Under the pieces are notes generated by a model that did no database searches, was not told where the DNA came from, and was given only the letters and a program-made list of their open reading frames with translations. From Priapulus caudatus (Eukaryota > Priapulida > Priapulimorpha > Priapulimorphida > Priapulidae): a stretch of DNA of 25,355 nt. Location: positions 132,200 through 157,554 of the forward strand of contig NW_014577472.1 in the NCBI RefSeq assembly GCF_000485595.1. The letters run 5' to 3'. Below are positions 1 to 24,668 of the stretch, piece after piece (the stretch's first letter is position 1; each line of letters opens with the position of its first letter). The position numbers and the translations under genes are program-made.

Positions 1-77
1 CTTTGAAAACCGTGGCGCCGCCCCTGCAATTGGATGTATAAATAGTAAAAATGTAATATCGAATGTTATCATTAGTA

Positions 78-337
78 TCAGGGCGATAGCCTCTGGGGGG
101 GGGGGGCAAGGAGGCAGCTGCCCTCAACTAGATTTTTGGGCAAAATTAAAAAATAAGCTTAGCTAATTATCGTAAATAACCCTAACGTGATTTTGTGGTC
201 ACTTATCACCTGTCTCAGACCCACCCCCACCAAACTATGGACGTCGATCAAGAGCTGCGCCCGTCCCTCATCATTAAACAGTTGAGTCATGAAATTTTGC
301 CCCTTCCACTAGGAATTTGCGCAGCCTACGGCCCTGA
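78..337. mobile_element. Inverted-repeat element, TCAGGGC-GTAG family, copy A
   Basis: The left end TCAGGGCGATAGCCTC and the complement of the right end, TCAGGGCCGTAGGCTG, are imperfect inverted repeats. A run of G follows the left end, then AGCTGCCCTCAACTAGATTTT, and the right end is preceded by CCACTAGGAATTTGCGCAGC. The same layout recurs at 3097-3359. A frame of 77 codons (195-428) across it is not credible. Confidence 0.6.
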
Positions 338-547
338 GCATGTGCATATGTTGAGTATTCATATGTTCATACCATCTCGAATCTATGTGAATAAATATTT
401 GCATAGATTCTCACTGCATTTTATATAATCATGAACATATGTATACTCCTACTGTACTATAGCATATAGTATAGATATGTTACGATATAATATACCTATA
501 CATTTTATTAAAAACATATCTGGTATGTATTATTCTCTACCACACAG

Positions 548-7075
<6,528 letters not shown>

Positions 7076-8786
7076 TGCTCTCGCTTGCCACTGCATGCAC
7101 ATATACGTACATCAGATGACACATAATATGTATATTTTTTTATTTATTTTATTATGCGTGAAAAGTGTGCCGATTCTATCTAGTGTGCCCTTAAAGAGCG
7201 CATGTAAATAGAAAATGCTTTATGTCCTACGGTAGGGTTTATTTGAGTTGCGTATGACATTGCATACTGTATAACGTACTACATAAGCAGATCATCATAC
7301 TGTTTTCTCAAAATTCCACTTGTTTCGAATTTTCGATTTGGGATCATTCATTATTATATTGCATTACGATTTTACATTACCCCTGTGACAACATGAGTCA
7401 CAACCCATTTTGGTAAAGAATCATAGCAAAGCATCCCACTTCGTAGTAAGAAAAATCTAGTATGATTTTACAGCAGTTATATTAGTGTTAATTCCGTGAT
7501 AAATACAGTGCCGAAGTCTGGTAATATCACCACTATGAATCTAAATTGCTTTTGGTCTTCTGTGAATTATAGCATTCCCTAGTAAATTATTAGACGTCTG
7601 AAAAACACATGCTCATTTATACACATATTTATTAGGCATGCTGGCAGAGATTACAAGGCCAGTCTTGAATAAATTCGTATTTGAATTACTCCAGCAGTCT
7701 TTTTTAACTTTAATTTTAATTATTGCAATAAGGCTGAAATATTACAATGCAAGCGTGTTGCAATGTTTTGTATTGTAATGTCCCTCTCACAGGATCCCAT
7801 GTGTTTAGATAACGATGAAGATTTGTATTGTGATGGCTGTACAATTCCATGCAGGTGTCACTTTAGCTTGCAATTCCTGTTGCTTACAATAGCTTGCAAA
7901 TGTTTAACCATAATTCGCATAACGATGGTATAGAGCTGCGCATTTTCTGCAACAATGACAATAAACATGTTCCGCTTCTTTAAAACCACCACTGAAACGT
8001 GTGACTGGCATATAGCAAACAAAAAATTATTAAAAGATTGGATTAATTATATGTGATCAATTAATATTCCATTATAATACTGACGAAGATGTGTTGGTAC
8101 CCTATTTTCAGTTGTTATATTATACTACAGAGATCATATTATATTACTAGCAAGGAAATATTGTGGACTTTCTTGTAAAGAAAAATTTGTACATACGTGT
8201 TCACTACGTCATAATACAAAATTTGATTTTTTCAAAAATGATGGGACGTGAGGTCTAGATGGTGCAAATCATGGACTAAGTTCGGTACTTCGTACGTGCT
8301 TTTGCGATATATGAAATGTGAAGATAATAGGTATAGCGGCTTAGGCTCATGTGTGAAATTGTTTCTGAGAATCCCAGCTAGGATACACATTTGAAATCTA
8401 GACGGGCTGTTCAGATTCTAAACAACACTAAGTGGCGCATATATATACTCTGCTCAAATTCCATATATCTCGCATGTTTTCAGTACAAGATAAAAAAACA
8501 TCCTCATAAGGAAAGTACTGTGCAATGAACCTGAATGTGGTAAAATGTGACACTCTTAGTCTATAATAAAGATCTAATAGCAGTTATTTACAGATAAAAC
8601 GAGTAGTTAACTTATATTTAAATTATCACAAAGCTTTATAAGGATGTAGAATGCAATCATAGTTGTTAAATTGTTATCTGTATGGATTAAAATCCGTGTC
8701 AAAATGTAAAATAACATATAACATAAAGAATGAGTTGTATGTGAAACTATACGACACTTTTAATTGTGAAACTGTATTGAACTGTA

Positions 8787-8860
8787 AATAAAAAACTAAA
8801 ACTAATATTTTCATGCATTGGATTTTGTTGCTATGCGTGTGTGCGTGTGCGTATGCGTGT
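8787..8860 (+). promoter_or_regulatory. Candidate distal poly(A) signal with GT-rich downstream element
   Basis: AATAAA at 8787-8792 is followed within about 45 bases by a (GT/GC)-rich run at 8834-8860. This is the arrangement expected for a strong animal cleavage and polyadenylation site. It would give the zinc transporter a 3' UTR of about 1.75 kb. Earlier hexamers at 7668, 7960 and 8565 are alternatives. No transcript evidence is available here. Confidence 0.4.
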
Positions 8861-9065
8861 ATATATGTCAGTATATTTTGTACCAAAGACATTATCAGAT
8901 ACTTCATTAGACATTTATCAGACGTTAAAATCATTTACTGTATCATGCATCAGCTCACGATGTTGATAAACCTAGCAACATACATGATCATTCTCGCATA
9001 AGGAGATAAACTACTGTAGAACACGAACACAAACCTTCAGGCAAATGTCAACTGTGACTATATGT

Positions 9066-9071
9066 TTTAAT
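9066..9071 (-). promoter_or_regulatory. Candidate poly(A) signal (ATTAAA) of the minus-strand gene
   Basis: TTTAAT on the plus strand reads ATTAAA on the minus strand, the commonest variant hexamer. It lies about 170 bases downstream of the TAG stop at 9242-9240. It is a short motif in AT-rich DNA, so the call is weak. Confidence 0.3.
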
Positions 9072-9239
9072 TATAGGAGTACATTAACAGGAAACGATGG
9101 TCTAACAGGAGACAATTACCTAGGTGCATGCCTAACCAGTTTGTAGAGAAGTGATATTAGTCACTACAACATGAAATATCGATAAAAAGTTTGCATGTGA
9201 ACTTTTTTTGTCCCATTCTAATGAGTGTGTAGGGGTTAT

Positions 9240-12200
9240 CTACACGTACTCCTGCGGGTCGGTTGCCTGATGACCGCGTGTTTTCCTCGATCGCTTCCTG
9301 TCTTGTTGGACCGGACTTGCTAAACTGGTGCCAACTCTTGGCAGGAGACTTTGTTGCCGTTGAAACTGCATCGCATACGCATCTTGAGGGTCTTTTGAAC
9401 TAGTACTTGTCATCACGGAATGCTGTGCCCTATTTGCAGCCACCTGCTCGTTAGAGTGAAGAACATCTCCACTTCTATTACCTGTCAGATCATCAAAGGA
9501 ATTAATTATCAAGAATTGGCGATTTAGCCTCTACATATATGTTATTGCAGTAAAAATACCCCAATTATCAGACCACTTTTCCCATCTCGGTCTCTTGTCA
9601 TAGGTGGAGTGGGCATCATTCAATGTCTTGCCATGCTTCCATGCAGTGAAGGAAACCCCTTGAGGCAAGGAAGAAACTTTCTCTCGCTGTCTCTCTCTCT
9701 CTCTCTTTCTCTCTCCCTCTCTGTCTCTCTCGCGCTCTCTCTCCCTCGCTCTCACACGTGCTTTCTCTCCAAATAATATATATATTCCTTTCTATCTCTT
9801 TTTCTCACTCTCACACCTCATCTTTCTTTGTCCTCTCCCCTGTAACCTTCATTCCCTAGTAACTTTATCAACATAATCTTATCAAACTGTATCTCTAACC
9901 CTAACCCTTATCTACACCCACCGATGACCTGACGTCTGGCATTCTGCTGACCGATTACATCCCTCAGCTGTAGATGTTGCGTGTATGGAAATGTTGAGTA
10001 TTTCGCGTAAATCGGGCTGTGTGCCGGCTGCTCATTGACACTGTGAAAAAAGTGTACGACATTACTGCAACATCACTCTCTATACGTTGCAACATTTCAA
10101 CCTTTCCACGCTATGGAAATTTAGTTAGTGAGATTAAATGAATCAGTCGGGCAAGGTATAAGATATATGTATGTGTGCTGAGAGCGATCTTTACCTATGT
10201 CTCACTGGTGATTCCCAGTGCTGTAAGGCCATGTGCTGAGATGCTCCTGGTGTTAATGGAGGTTGGCCCCATCGATTGGCCAACTGCCGATGAGCGGGAG
10301 GTGGTGGCGCGGTATACTGCATAGCTGCTGCCATCTGGTGATGCTTCATGGACGTCGCGTTTGGATGTGCCGGCTGCTCATTGACACTGTGAAAAAAGTG
10401 TACGACATTACTGCAACATCACTCTCTATACGTTGCAACATTTCAACCTTTCCACGCTATGGAAATTTAGTTAGTGAGATTAAATGAATCAGTCGGGCAA
10501 GGTATAAGATATATGTATGTGTGCTGAGAGCGATCTTTACCTATGTCTCACTGGTGATTCCCAGTGCTGTAAGGCCATGTGCTGAGATGCGCCTGGTGTC
10601 AATGGAGGTTGGCCCCATCGATTGGCCAACTGCCGATGAGCGGGAGGTGGTGGCGCGGTATACTGCATAGCTGCTGCCATCTGGTGATGCTTCATGGACG
10701 TCGCGTTTGGCTGTTGAACGTTTACCGATATCTGTGGCAGGGGCGCTATCTGTTGGTTTGCCATGGTCGATACCTGCTGCATCACGGGCGTCGTCATTGG
10801 CTGCTGTTGCTGTTGCTGCTGGTTATGATGTTCTTCGTGCTGCGGTGATATGGTCTGTACTGTCCACGGAGCTCCTGGCTGATGCCTTTCCTCCAAGAAC
10901 TGTTTCTCTCGGTCTGTAGGTCGTGATTTGCTCGCTTTACGATACGTTTTCGGTACAGTGATGTTTGAAGTTTTTTGGGGAGTTACCTTAACCTTAATAA
11001 AAAAAACTGCTTGTCAGCTTATAAGACCCCGAGATGGAACAACCATAATTTAACGGCTTATATAAGTAATAAAATTAGTAATCCAACTTATTTAAGTATC
11101 TGTATGCTGTAACATGTATGCTTCAAAATCTGATCATGGCAAGTTGCATCAAGCTATAAAGTCACTAACCTGTATTTTAGCAGGAGAAACAGCAGTGACT
11201 TCTTTTGTAGAATGGTCCTCTATGTGAATTGCCTCCTAACGTGGGTTAATGTAGTAGTTAGACAAGCGTGCGTTTTAGCATCGTATAGGATCGAGTCTGC
11301 TGTGCAATACAACTCACACACGTGGCACCATGCATCTATTAGTGTTAACATATATTTTTTAACTAAAGCATCAGTCGACCGTTATAATGCAATATTGAAA
11401 CTGTTTTTCACCCAAAAATACCAATTGGGTAGTTTAATAGTTGCATATTTACCTTAGAGCTAGGTGCTCCCACATATACTGGAGTACACGAACCACTGAT
11501 GTGACTGTGAGAGTGTACTACATTTTGATTGCTTACAAGAACACCAGTAGGTCCTGCTGTGTCAGCAACCAAGCTTGCATATTTAGTATCCACGTGCTTT
11601 CTCTTGGTATTCTGCACAGGATACTCTGACCTGCAAGTTTAGAATGTAACGATAAAATTACGATTGATCAGTAACGATACATGCAATTGAATAAAATTTT
11701 AAAATCGTTAGGCAAGAAAATAGATGTGCTTCTCACAGACAGACAAATCTAATATTTTGATAACATATAAAAAATTGGTGTATTTTAGCTGTAAAATTTC
11801 AGTGGAGTAAGCAAAAGATTTTTTATTAGGACTTTCTCTATACAGCAAATTTGTGATCACCTGTAGTATTCAGTTGGCTGCATTCTGAGCACATGGACCG
11901 AACTGGGAAGGTGGCGTACAACCTTTGCGGCTGGCAGCGGGTCCGGAATTAGTGAGACAAGAGTTTCACAAAGGGATGAACACGAGGATAGCAGTAGCCT
12001 AATGTTACTAAGAAGCTGCAAACACAAAGCAATATGCACGTCCACGCACATCCTCTTGAGTTTTGACCAATACCAATGTAATATTTTTACGACGAAAACG
12101 TAAAAGAGTGTAAACTCAAATATTACAAAGTTTAGATATTACATGCAGTCTCTTTTTTTATATAATTTCTAGAACACGAAATTCTGGAATTTTTAATTAC

Positions 12201-12551
12201 ACGAGTCACATGCTAAAAATGCTTGTATATTACTGCATTAAGTTAAGTAGCCAATTTTCTATTAAATAAAAGAAACATGCAAACCTAATCTAACCTATAT
12301 GTACATAGCTCTTCGATCCTCAACAGGTTGTAGAAGAAAAGGTTAAACAGGTAGAATGTAAATGAACTTATACCTTATCATACTCTTGTTGTGCATTGTC
12401 AGCGGCTGGTTCATACTGATGCAGCAGTGAGATGAGGGTAGTGTAGAGCTCTGGCGCTCGTTTAACTAACTCATCGCGGATCAAGTTGATCACAGCCACA
12501 AATGGGATGATCTCTAGTTTCTGGACATCATATTCTACACACACGCACGCA

Positions 12552-12583
<32 letters not shown>

Positions 12584-15014
12584 CACATATATATAATATA
12601 ATATTTATCATATATATGGTATCGTGATTATATATTATATATATTCAGGAGTAGATAATAGGGAATCCCTATTTATATCCCTATTATTACTCCTAGATTA
12701 TATATATATAATATATATATAACAGGCCCCGTAGCCAGCTTTATATTGGGCGGGGGCGGTCGTTTTTCAATGTTGCCGCAATTTGCTCGGCAGGGGTCGT
12801 GCTACAGGATTTGTACAGGCTGGAGGGGGGGTCTAACCGTTAACCCAAAGTGCGACGCACGCGGAAGGGGGGTGTGGGGCAATTTTTTAAAATTAGACCC
12901 CCACTCAGATTGCCGTTTTCTGCGCGATCAAGGGGGGTCCGCGACTCCCTGGACACGCGCCCTCCCTGGACACTCCCTGCTACACGCCCCCTGCTCGCGG
13001 CGCGAAGCGACCAGGCGAGCGGAAAGCAATGCGACCCGGAGCCGGGGGCGAGGGGGAGGATGTGCGGAGGGACGGTGTTCACGCGTTCACTCTCCCGCAC
13101 GATGCCCGAGATTTTTGCAATTAATTACACTAAAATGGCAGCGAGCGTGAGCGTGAAATCGTTGCAAATTAAAAAAAAAGGTTTTTTTGCTTTGGCGGCG
13201 GTGCGGGGAGGGGTCGTGCAAAACCCCCCGACAACCCCCCCCCCCCCCCTGGTGACGGGCTGTATATATTATATCAGGAGTCTATCAATATTGATAGACT
13301 CCTGTATATATATATATTAGAAGCAAATATATTAGTAGTATATACTATATTACTATTTAGTAGTATATACTATATTATAGTATAGTAGTTATGGCATTGT
13401 AGCAAACATTGTGACTATCATAGCTTTGACAATGATCAGCTTGAGCTTGAGCGAGAAACTGCCGTGGTCAGAATTCTGATGGTGTTCAGATGGTGCAAAA
13501 CATACTTTACGTACCACATACATTTGCCAGCCAAGTGCACGTGTGGTTATTTACTAGGTTACGCGTGTAGTACATGACAGTGTATTCACACTATGGTCAG
13601 TATGGTGACCATAGAAATTTGCAGAGAGTCTAAAAAGTTTATTTCTATGAGGATGACTGTCACTGCCAATCTAAGGCTCAGACAGGGTTCGAAATTGAGG
13701 GCAGCAGTTTTTCTCTCTAAAAATGTCAGTTTGCTGCCTGCTCACTAGTGCTGATAGGGTCTATGTCCCCCAGGCTACTATCGGAGGGTACCCTGGGTAC
13801 GGTTCGATATATCGGAAAGTACCTCGGGGTAATATACGATATGTCGCTGCGTACCCTGCATTGTCCCACCGTACCCTGCATTGTCCCACCGTACCCTGAC
13901 TTTATGCTCCCGTTCCTAGTTTCCGGTCTGTTCTCGCAAAATATTCGTTTAAGTATTCGCATTTCTTCTGGAAATTGTATGTATCACCGTGTAATTATGC
14001 AACATGCAGGTTAATAGCACTGTTATGCCAGTGGCGTCACAACATGATTGGGGGCCTGTAAGCAAAAATGAAATTGGGGCTCTAAACATTAATATTTTTT
14101 GATGGACCGTGCGCCACAGGCGCACGGCATGAGTGCCGGAGGCAGGAAGTGTGAAGGGGGGGGGGGGGAGATATCCCCCTTAGAAAATTCTAAAATCTAG
14201 ATGCTCTAAAATGCTATTTCCAGCATTCTGAGGCTATTTTGAAAGTTTGGGGGCCCCTTTAGGCTGGGGGCCCATTGCGTTTTACTACGGCAGCCCTACG
14301 ACTGTGATGCCACATTTGGCATTTGGTGTACATTTGGAAAGATTTCTCTCAGATCATGAATATTTGAATGATATGAAAATGAATATGAAAATGAAAATAT
14401 GAATATATGAAAAAGGAAAAAGAAAAATATAGTCAAACATAGCATACATTTTTATTAGATTGCGATGTTTTGAGGTTTCTTCTATGTGATGTGGTAACTT
14501 GACAGAGTGTATGTATTACGACATCAGTTGGCTGAAAGTCAGGGTACGGTCGGACAATGCAGGGTACGTAGCGACATATCGTATAGTACCCCGAGGCACT
14601 TTCCGATATATCGAACCGTACCCAGGGTACCCTCCGATAGTACACTGGCCCTGGGGGACATAGTCCCTATCAGCCTCACTAGTGACTATACGTTGTACTG
14701 TCACTTGTAATGCCCATACAATGTACTGCCACAACGTCGGCAGCAAATACTTGCTGCTAAACAGATTTCTAATAAAATAAATAAACCATAGTAAAAGCAC
14801 CAAAGATTCTGCTTGGAGAAGGAAATTGGCTGCCTGCCTTTCTCTCTGGCAGCAAGCACTTGATTGCTGCCTGGCTAATTGTCAATTTCTGACATTTTAA
14901 CAGTATGCGTTTACCTGGTGACAGCTCTTTGCACATGATGGCCTGTAGGTCGTTTTCAAGATAGACATTGGTTGGCGCAGTTCTACTGACAGTACTGTGA
15001 GACTCAGGATCCAT
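9240..15014 (-). CDS. Predicted 532-residue protein with PAH-like helical region and Gln/Pro-rich tail
   Basis: Minus-strand exons in coding order: 15014-14915, 12534-12374, 12015-11861, 11630-11453, 11217-11170, 10992-10552, 10373-10206, 10027-9922, 9481-9240. The sum is 1599 bases, exactly 532 codons plus TAG, with phases matching at every junction. The ATG (MDPESHSTVS) is preceded by a good acceptor (TTTTTGTTTTTAG), so a 5' non-coding exon, or a coding one, may lie upstream. Residues ~42-113 (IIPFVAVINLIRDEL..PELYTTLISLLHQYEP..YDKLLSNIRLLLS..LVSLIPDP) follow the hydrophobic pattern of a paired amphipathic helix fold as in Sin3 or GON4L. Later come a Q7 run (272-278), a Gln/His/Pro/Met-rich low-complexity half and a basic RKRSRKTRGH near the end that could be a nuclear signal. 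A nuclear cofactor is plausible but inferred. No orthologue is recognised. The least certain splice sites are the 48-base exon at 11217-11170 and the donor at 9921. Confidence 0.72.
9680..9765. repeat. CT-rich microsatellite in the last intron of the minus-strand gene
   Basis: The run is CTCTCT-rich with GTCTCTCTCGCGCTCTCTCT variants. On the transcribed minus strand it is GA-rich, so it does not supply a polypyrimidine tract. Confidence 0.85.
10020..10711 (-). repeat. 346-bp tandem duplication covering exon end, intron and next acceptor
   Basis: Copies are about 10020-10365 and 10366-10711, offset 346 bp. Each contains, on the minus strand, the last ~53 codons of an exon (PNATSMKHHQ...HWESP), a donor CCA|GTGAGA, a short intron and an acceptor GAGCAG|CCGGCAC. 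The copy junction fuses the first bases of the following exon to the duplicated exon body in frame, giving PAHPNATS. I see only two differences between the copies, and both are third-position synonymous changes (Leu TTG/TTA and Gly GGC/GGA). The intron copies look identical. The result is two consecutive exons encoding the same 53 residues (about 309-361 and 365-417). Confidence 0.88.
12535..12590 (-). promoter_or_regulatory. TG/TGCG repeat forming the acceptor tract of exon 2 of the PAH-like gene
   Basis: On the minus strand this reads (TG)n then (CGTG)n and ends TGTGTGTAG directly before the exon (AATATGATGTCC). The repeat therefore occupies the place of the polypyrimidine tract. UG-rich tracts are known binding sites for CELF-type and TDP-43-type splicing regulators. 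That role here is inference. Confidence 0.55.
12646..12696. repeat. Miniature palindrome with CAGGAGTA...TACTCCTAG ends (A)
   Basis: CAGGAGTAGATAATAGGGA at the left pairs with TCCCTATTATTACTCCTAG at the right, 51 bp in total. It is flanked on both sides by AT dinucleotide runs. Compare 13275-13304 and 18478-18527, which share the ends. Confidence 0.75.
12722..13263. mobile_element. GC-rich inverted-repeat element with ACAGGCCCCGTAGCC end
   Basis: The left end ACAGGCCCCGTAGCCAG and the complement of the right end, ACAGCCCGTCACCAGGG, are imperfect inverted repeats. The element sits between TATATA stretches on both sides. The interior is GC-rich with homopolymer C/G runs (for example 13236-13250) in an otherwise AT-rich intron. 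Open frames inside (about 12746-13320) have no recognisable domain, so I treat the whole as a non-autonomous DNA element. Confidence 0.55.
13275..13304. repeat. Perfect 30-bp palindrome with CAGGAGT...ACTCCTG ends (B)
   Basis: CAGGAGTCTATCAAT is followed directly by its exact reverse complement ATTGATAGACTCCTG, with no loop. It is flanked by TATAT sequence on both sides and lies 11 bp right of the GC-rich element ending at 13263. Confidence 0.9.
13750..14674. mobile_element. Foldback element with ~150-bp inverted repeats and 9-bp target duplication
   Basis: The left arm 13750-13903 and the right arm 14535-14674 are inverted copies (GCTGATAGGG..., then TATCGGAGGGTACCCTGGGT and further). The left arm carries a 20-bp internal tandem duplication (TGCATTGTCCCACCGTACCC twice). 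The 9-bp sequence CTCACTAGT directly flanks both ends (13741-13749 and 14675-14683). Long inverted repeats plus a 9-bp duplication are features of Mutator-like elements. The spacer has no transposase and itself contains another inverted-repeat element. It lies in intron 1 of the minus-strand gene. Confidence 0.85.
14031..14313. mobile_element. Nested MITE with GTGGCGTCACA-type ends and a poly-G tract
   Basis: The ends are GTGGCGTCACAAC at 14031 and ACTGTGATGCCAC at 14301-14313, imperfect 13-bp inverted repeats. The interior includes a G run near 14155-14168, and G/C-rich borders GGGGGCCTG and GGGGGCCCATTG. It sits in the spacer of the foldback element, so it inserted later. No convincing target duplication is seen. 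Confidence 0.6.
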
Positions 15015-15685
15015 GACGATAACACTTACAAAGCTAAAAACAAAAACACCGGGCCCCATTAGCATTTCGCCCCGCGTGCCCAAAAATAGTTGGCACCCTT
15101 TGTCCTTGAGCATTATTGCCATTTGCATTGGCATTGCTCTATACTTAGTAGGGTATTAGTATAATATATTATAATAATAAATTATTGGTATAGACTGTAT
15201 AGATCATGTAAGCCTATATTATAAATCATCATCATGTGACATTGTCATTGTATATTATGTATGGATGACTTTGTAATTGTATTGAAGAAAGACGAGACTA
15301 ACACTACGCCTGTATTACTAATTATTTACAGATATACTCATGCAGGAAACCATACGATGAAAATAATTGAAATACTGCATTAGTACGTGCTGCTGAGTGA
15401 GAACAAAAACATTACGTTTATTTTCCTCGGGGTACGTCTCTACGCCTACGCCTACGGCTACGACACGTACGTACGCGACGTGGTGATCATGTGGTTGTGC
15501 GAAGCAGACAATACTTTTCCCAGAGACCACCGCGGCTGTAAGTGTTTGCGTCGTTGCCGTCAGTCTACTGACTGGTCCCACGCCGCTGCGTCGCGTATAA
15601 ACAACAGTCCGTTGGGTGAAATCGAACTCGTCTACGTTGCTGAGAGTGAGGGTTGTGTATAATAAAGCAAGAGCAAGAGCAAGAG

Positions 15686-15778
15686 TAGCTCCAAGAAACG
15701 GTATTGCTAGGGTTAGAATACCTCCAAGAAACGCTCCAAGAATAGCTCCAAGAAACGGTATTGCTAGGGTTAGAATAC
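15686..15778. repeat. 36-bp direct repeat, two copies, with AGCTCCAAGAAACG core
   Basis: Copies at 15686-15721 and 15743-15778 read TAGCTCCAAGAAACGGTATT then GCTAGGGTTAGAATAC. The spacer carries further shortened CTCCAAGAA repeats, and a CAAGAG run lies just before. It may be a small tandem expansion of the end of the candidate element that starts at 15743. Confidence 0.8.
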
Positions 15779-16788
15779 GTTAGTCACGTTATATGCAACG
15801 TGTATTGAAGTTAGTCACACAGCCTGGTCGGGTTAGAGCAAGAGGAGACTGTGCGACTTTAGTAATGGTTTGAATGCGATTCAGCACACGCTCATCAATA
15901 TTCGTCAAAATTGTGATTAGAAGTGAAGAATATAGTGATCAGCAGCTGCACAGCGAGTACGTATCTAGCTTAGAATTGAGTGCACGATTAGTGATTCGGA
16001 TACATCTCAATGAAAACTCGTAATGCCCACAGACTCACGCATTGTCATGTAGGATTGTAGGCCGTTGCCTACGTCGTTTGGCTGTGTCTGTTCAATTGTT
16101 GTTAGTAACTTAGTAGTACTACTACTAGTAGCCATTACACTTACAGTTTGAACGGCGAGCGCGGATTTCTAGTTGTTCATGTGCGATTGGTATTACTATC
16201 AGAACTAGATTCCGTAGTGAGGTGTTGCCGTTACACGTGCGCAAATTATTTACGCACGTTTCGTGCGTGGATAAATTCATGTGTGTATGATAATGATGCA
16301 GTCACCGCAAACGCTGGCGCGGGGTTTCCGAGGAAACATTGATTTTGGCCACCGCGGTTACCATACAATGATGTATACATCCACTCTAGTACTAGTGGCA
16401 GGCTCCGTAAGAGAGAACGCACGACAGAACAGTGAAAGCAGACCTGCTTTCTTTTCAGGGTAAACGCAGGTGTTGGGTGAGTGTACACATGCTCTTGGAA
16501 AACATGAGGATGAAGGGTGCTGCGACAAACAACAGTACGTGTAGCCTAGGCATGTAACGAGCAACGCGAGAAGAAGTCACGCGTGGATATGAACACGGCG
16601 AGTAATTATTTAGGAACGATATGATTTTGATGGAGCTAAAGCCAATAACGCTTGGCAAGTGAGTTGATTCCACTTGCAAGATAATTGCAGATGAAGGGGT
16701 AATATATTCCGGGTAATATAGGCCTTAGCACGACCAGGCTGTGCGACGGATTGTCTATACGGTATTGTAACCCGTTTCTTGGAGCTAT
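15743..16788. mobile_element. Candidate ~1.05-kb element with ATAGCTCCAAGAAACGG ends
   Basis: TAGCTCCAAGAAACGG at 15743 recurs inverted at 16771-16788 (CCCGTTTCTTGGAGCTAT). A second inner block, CACAGCCTGGTCG (15818-15830), recurs inverted at 16731-16743. The order is therefore mirrored, as in decayed terminal inverted repeats. A TA dinucleotide borders both ends. No transposase is recognised. A lone related end (CGTTTCTTGGAGC) is at 21792-21804. The region lies between the divergent genes, so it may instead be part of their upstream regions. Confidence 0.45.
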
Positions 16789-17083
16789 ATATAGGCCTAT
16801 ACATTTTCAAATTTCACATACATTTTATAACCGTTTACACTTCCCTAATTGTAGGGGCAAGACATTTATTATGATACCAATACCATAAACGATTTGCGCC
16901 AATGGCACCATGCAAAGTAAATTATAATGAAATTTGTGATGTTGCAATAGTGTTTTGTATATACTATAAACTATATGTGTTGCCTTAATAAATCTCTCAT
17001 GGTTCTACAATTTTCTATCACTAAAGCGGCACACACAGCTTGCATTAACACGCGCTCACTGATCCACGCACACACGCACGCAT

Positions 17084-17121
<38 letters not shown>

Positions 17122-17166
17122 CGTTTATATGTCTAATTATAGTAGTGCGCATCATTGTTCCTGTAG

Positions 17167-24668
<7,502 letters not shown>

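Larger units (their letters stand above)
7076..9239. other. Convergent 3' region between the zinc transporter and the PAH-like gene
   Basis: About 2.2 kb of AT-rich sequence separates the two stop codons. No reading frame in it looks like a real gene. It probably contains both 3' UTRs. On the plus strand AATAAA hexamers occur at 7668-7673, 7960-7965, 8565-8570 and 8787-8792. On the minus strand an ATTAAA lies at 9066-9071 (TTTAAT on the plus strand), about 170 bases past the stop of the minus-strand gene. A GT-rich tract (TGCGTGTGTGCGTGTGCG-like) lies at 8834-8860. It follows the 8787 hexamer, as a downstream GU-rich element would. Confidence 0.6.
15015..17166. other. Region between the divergent minus- and plus-strand genes
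   Basis: No reading frame here has recognisable domain content. Besides the candidate element and 36-bp repeats it contains tandem CTACGC repeats (about 15440-15460), a TATA-like CGTATAAACA at 15594-15603, and a CA/CG-rich microsatellite at 17064-17119. The missing first exons of both genes, and promoters, should lie here or in the adjacent introns, but I could not place them. Confidence 0.5.

Noticed and set aside
9893-9910. Telomere-like CTAACCCTAACCC
   Set aside because: Only about two and a half units, next to a normal exon. It is too short to be a telomeric block.
10543-10550. Donor AG|GTAAAG just after the exon ending at 10552
   Set aside because: It would leave phase 2 and make both the duplicated exon and the next exon run into stops. 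The GTGAGA donor at 10551 keeps both in frame.
12746-13320. GC-rich frames of 134 and 156 codons
   Set aside because: They lie inside an inverted-repeat element, have no recognisable domain and include homopolymer-coded stretches.
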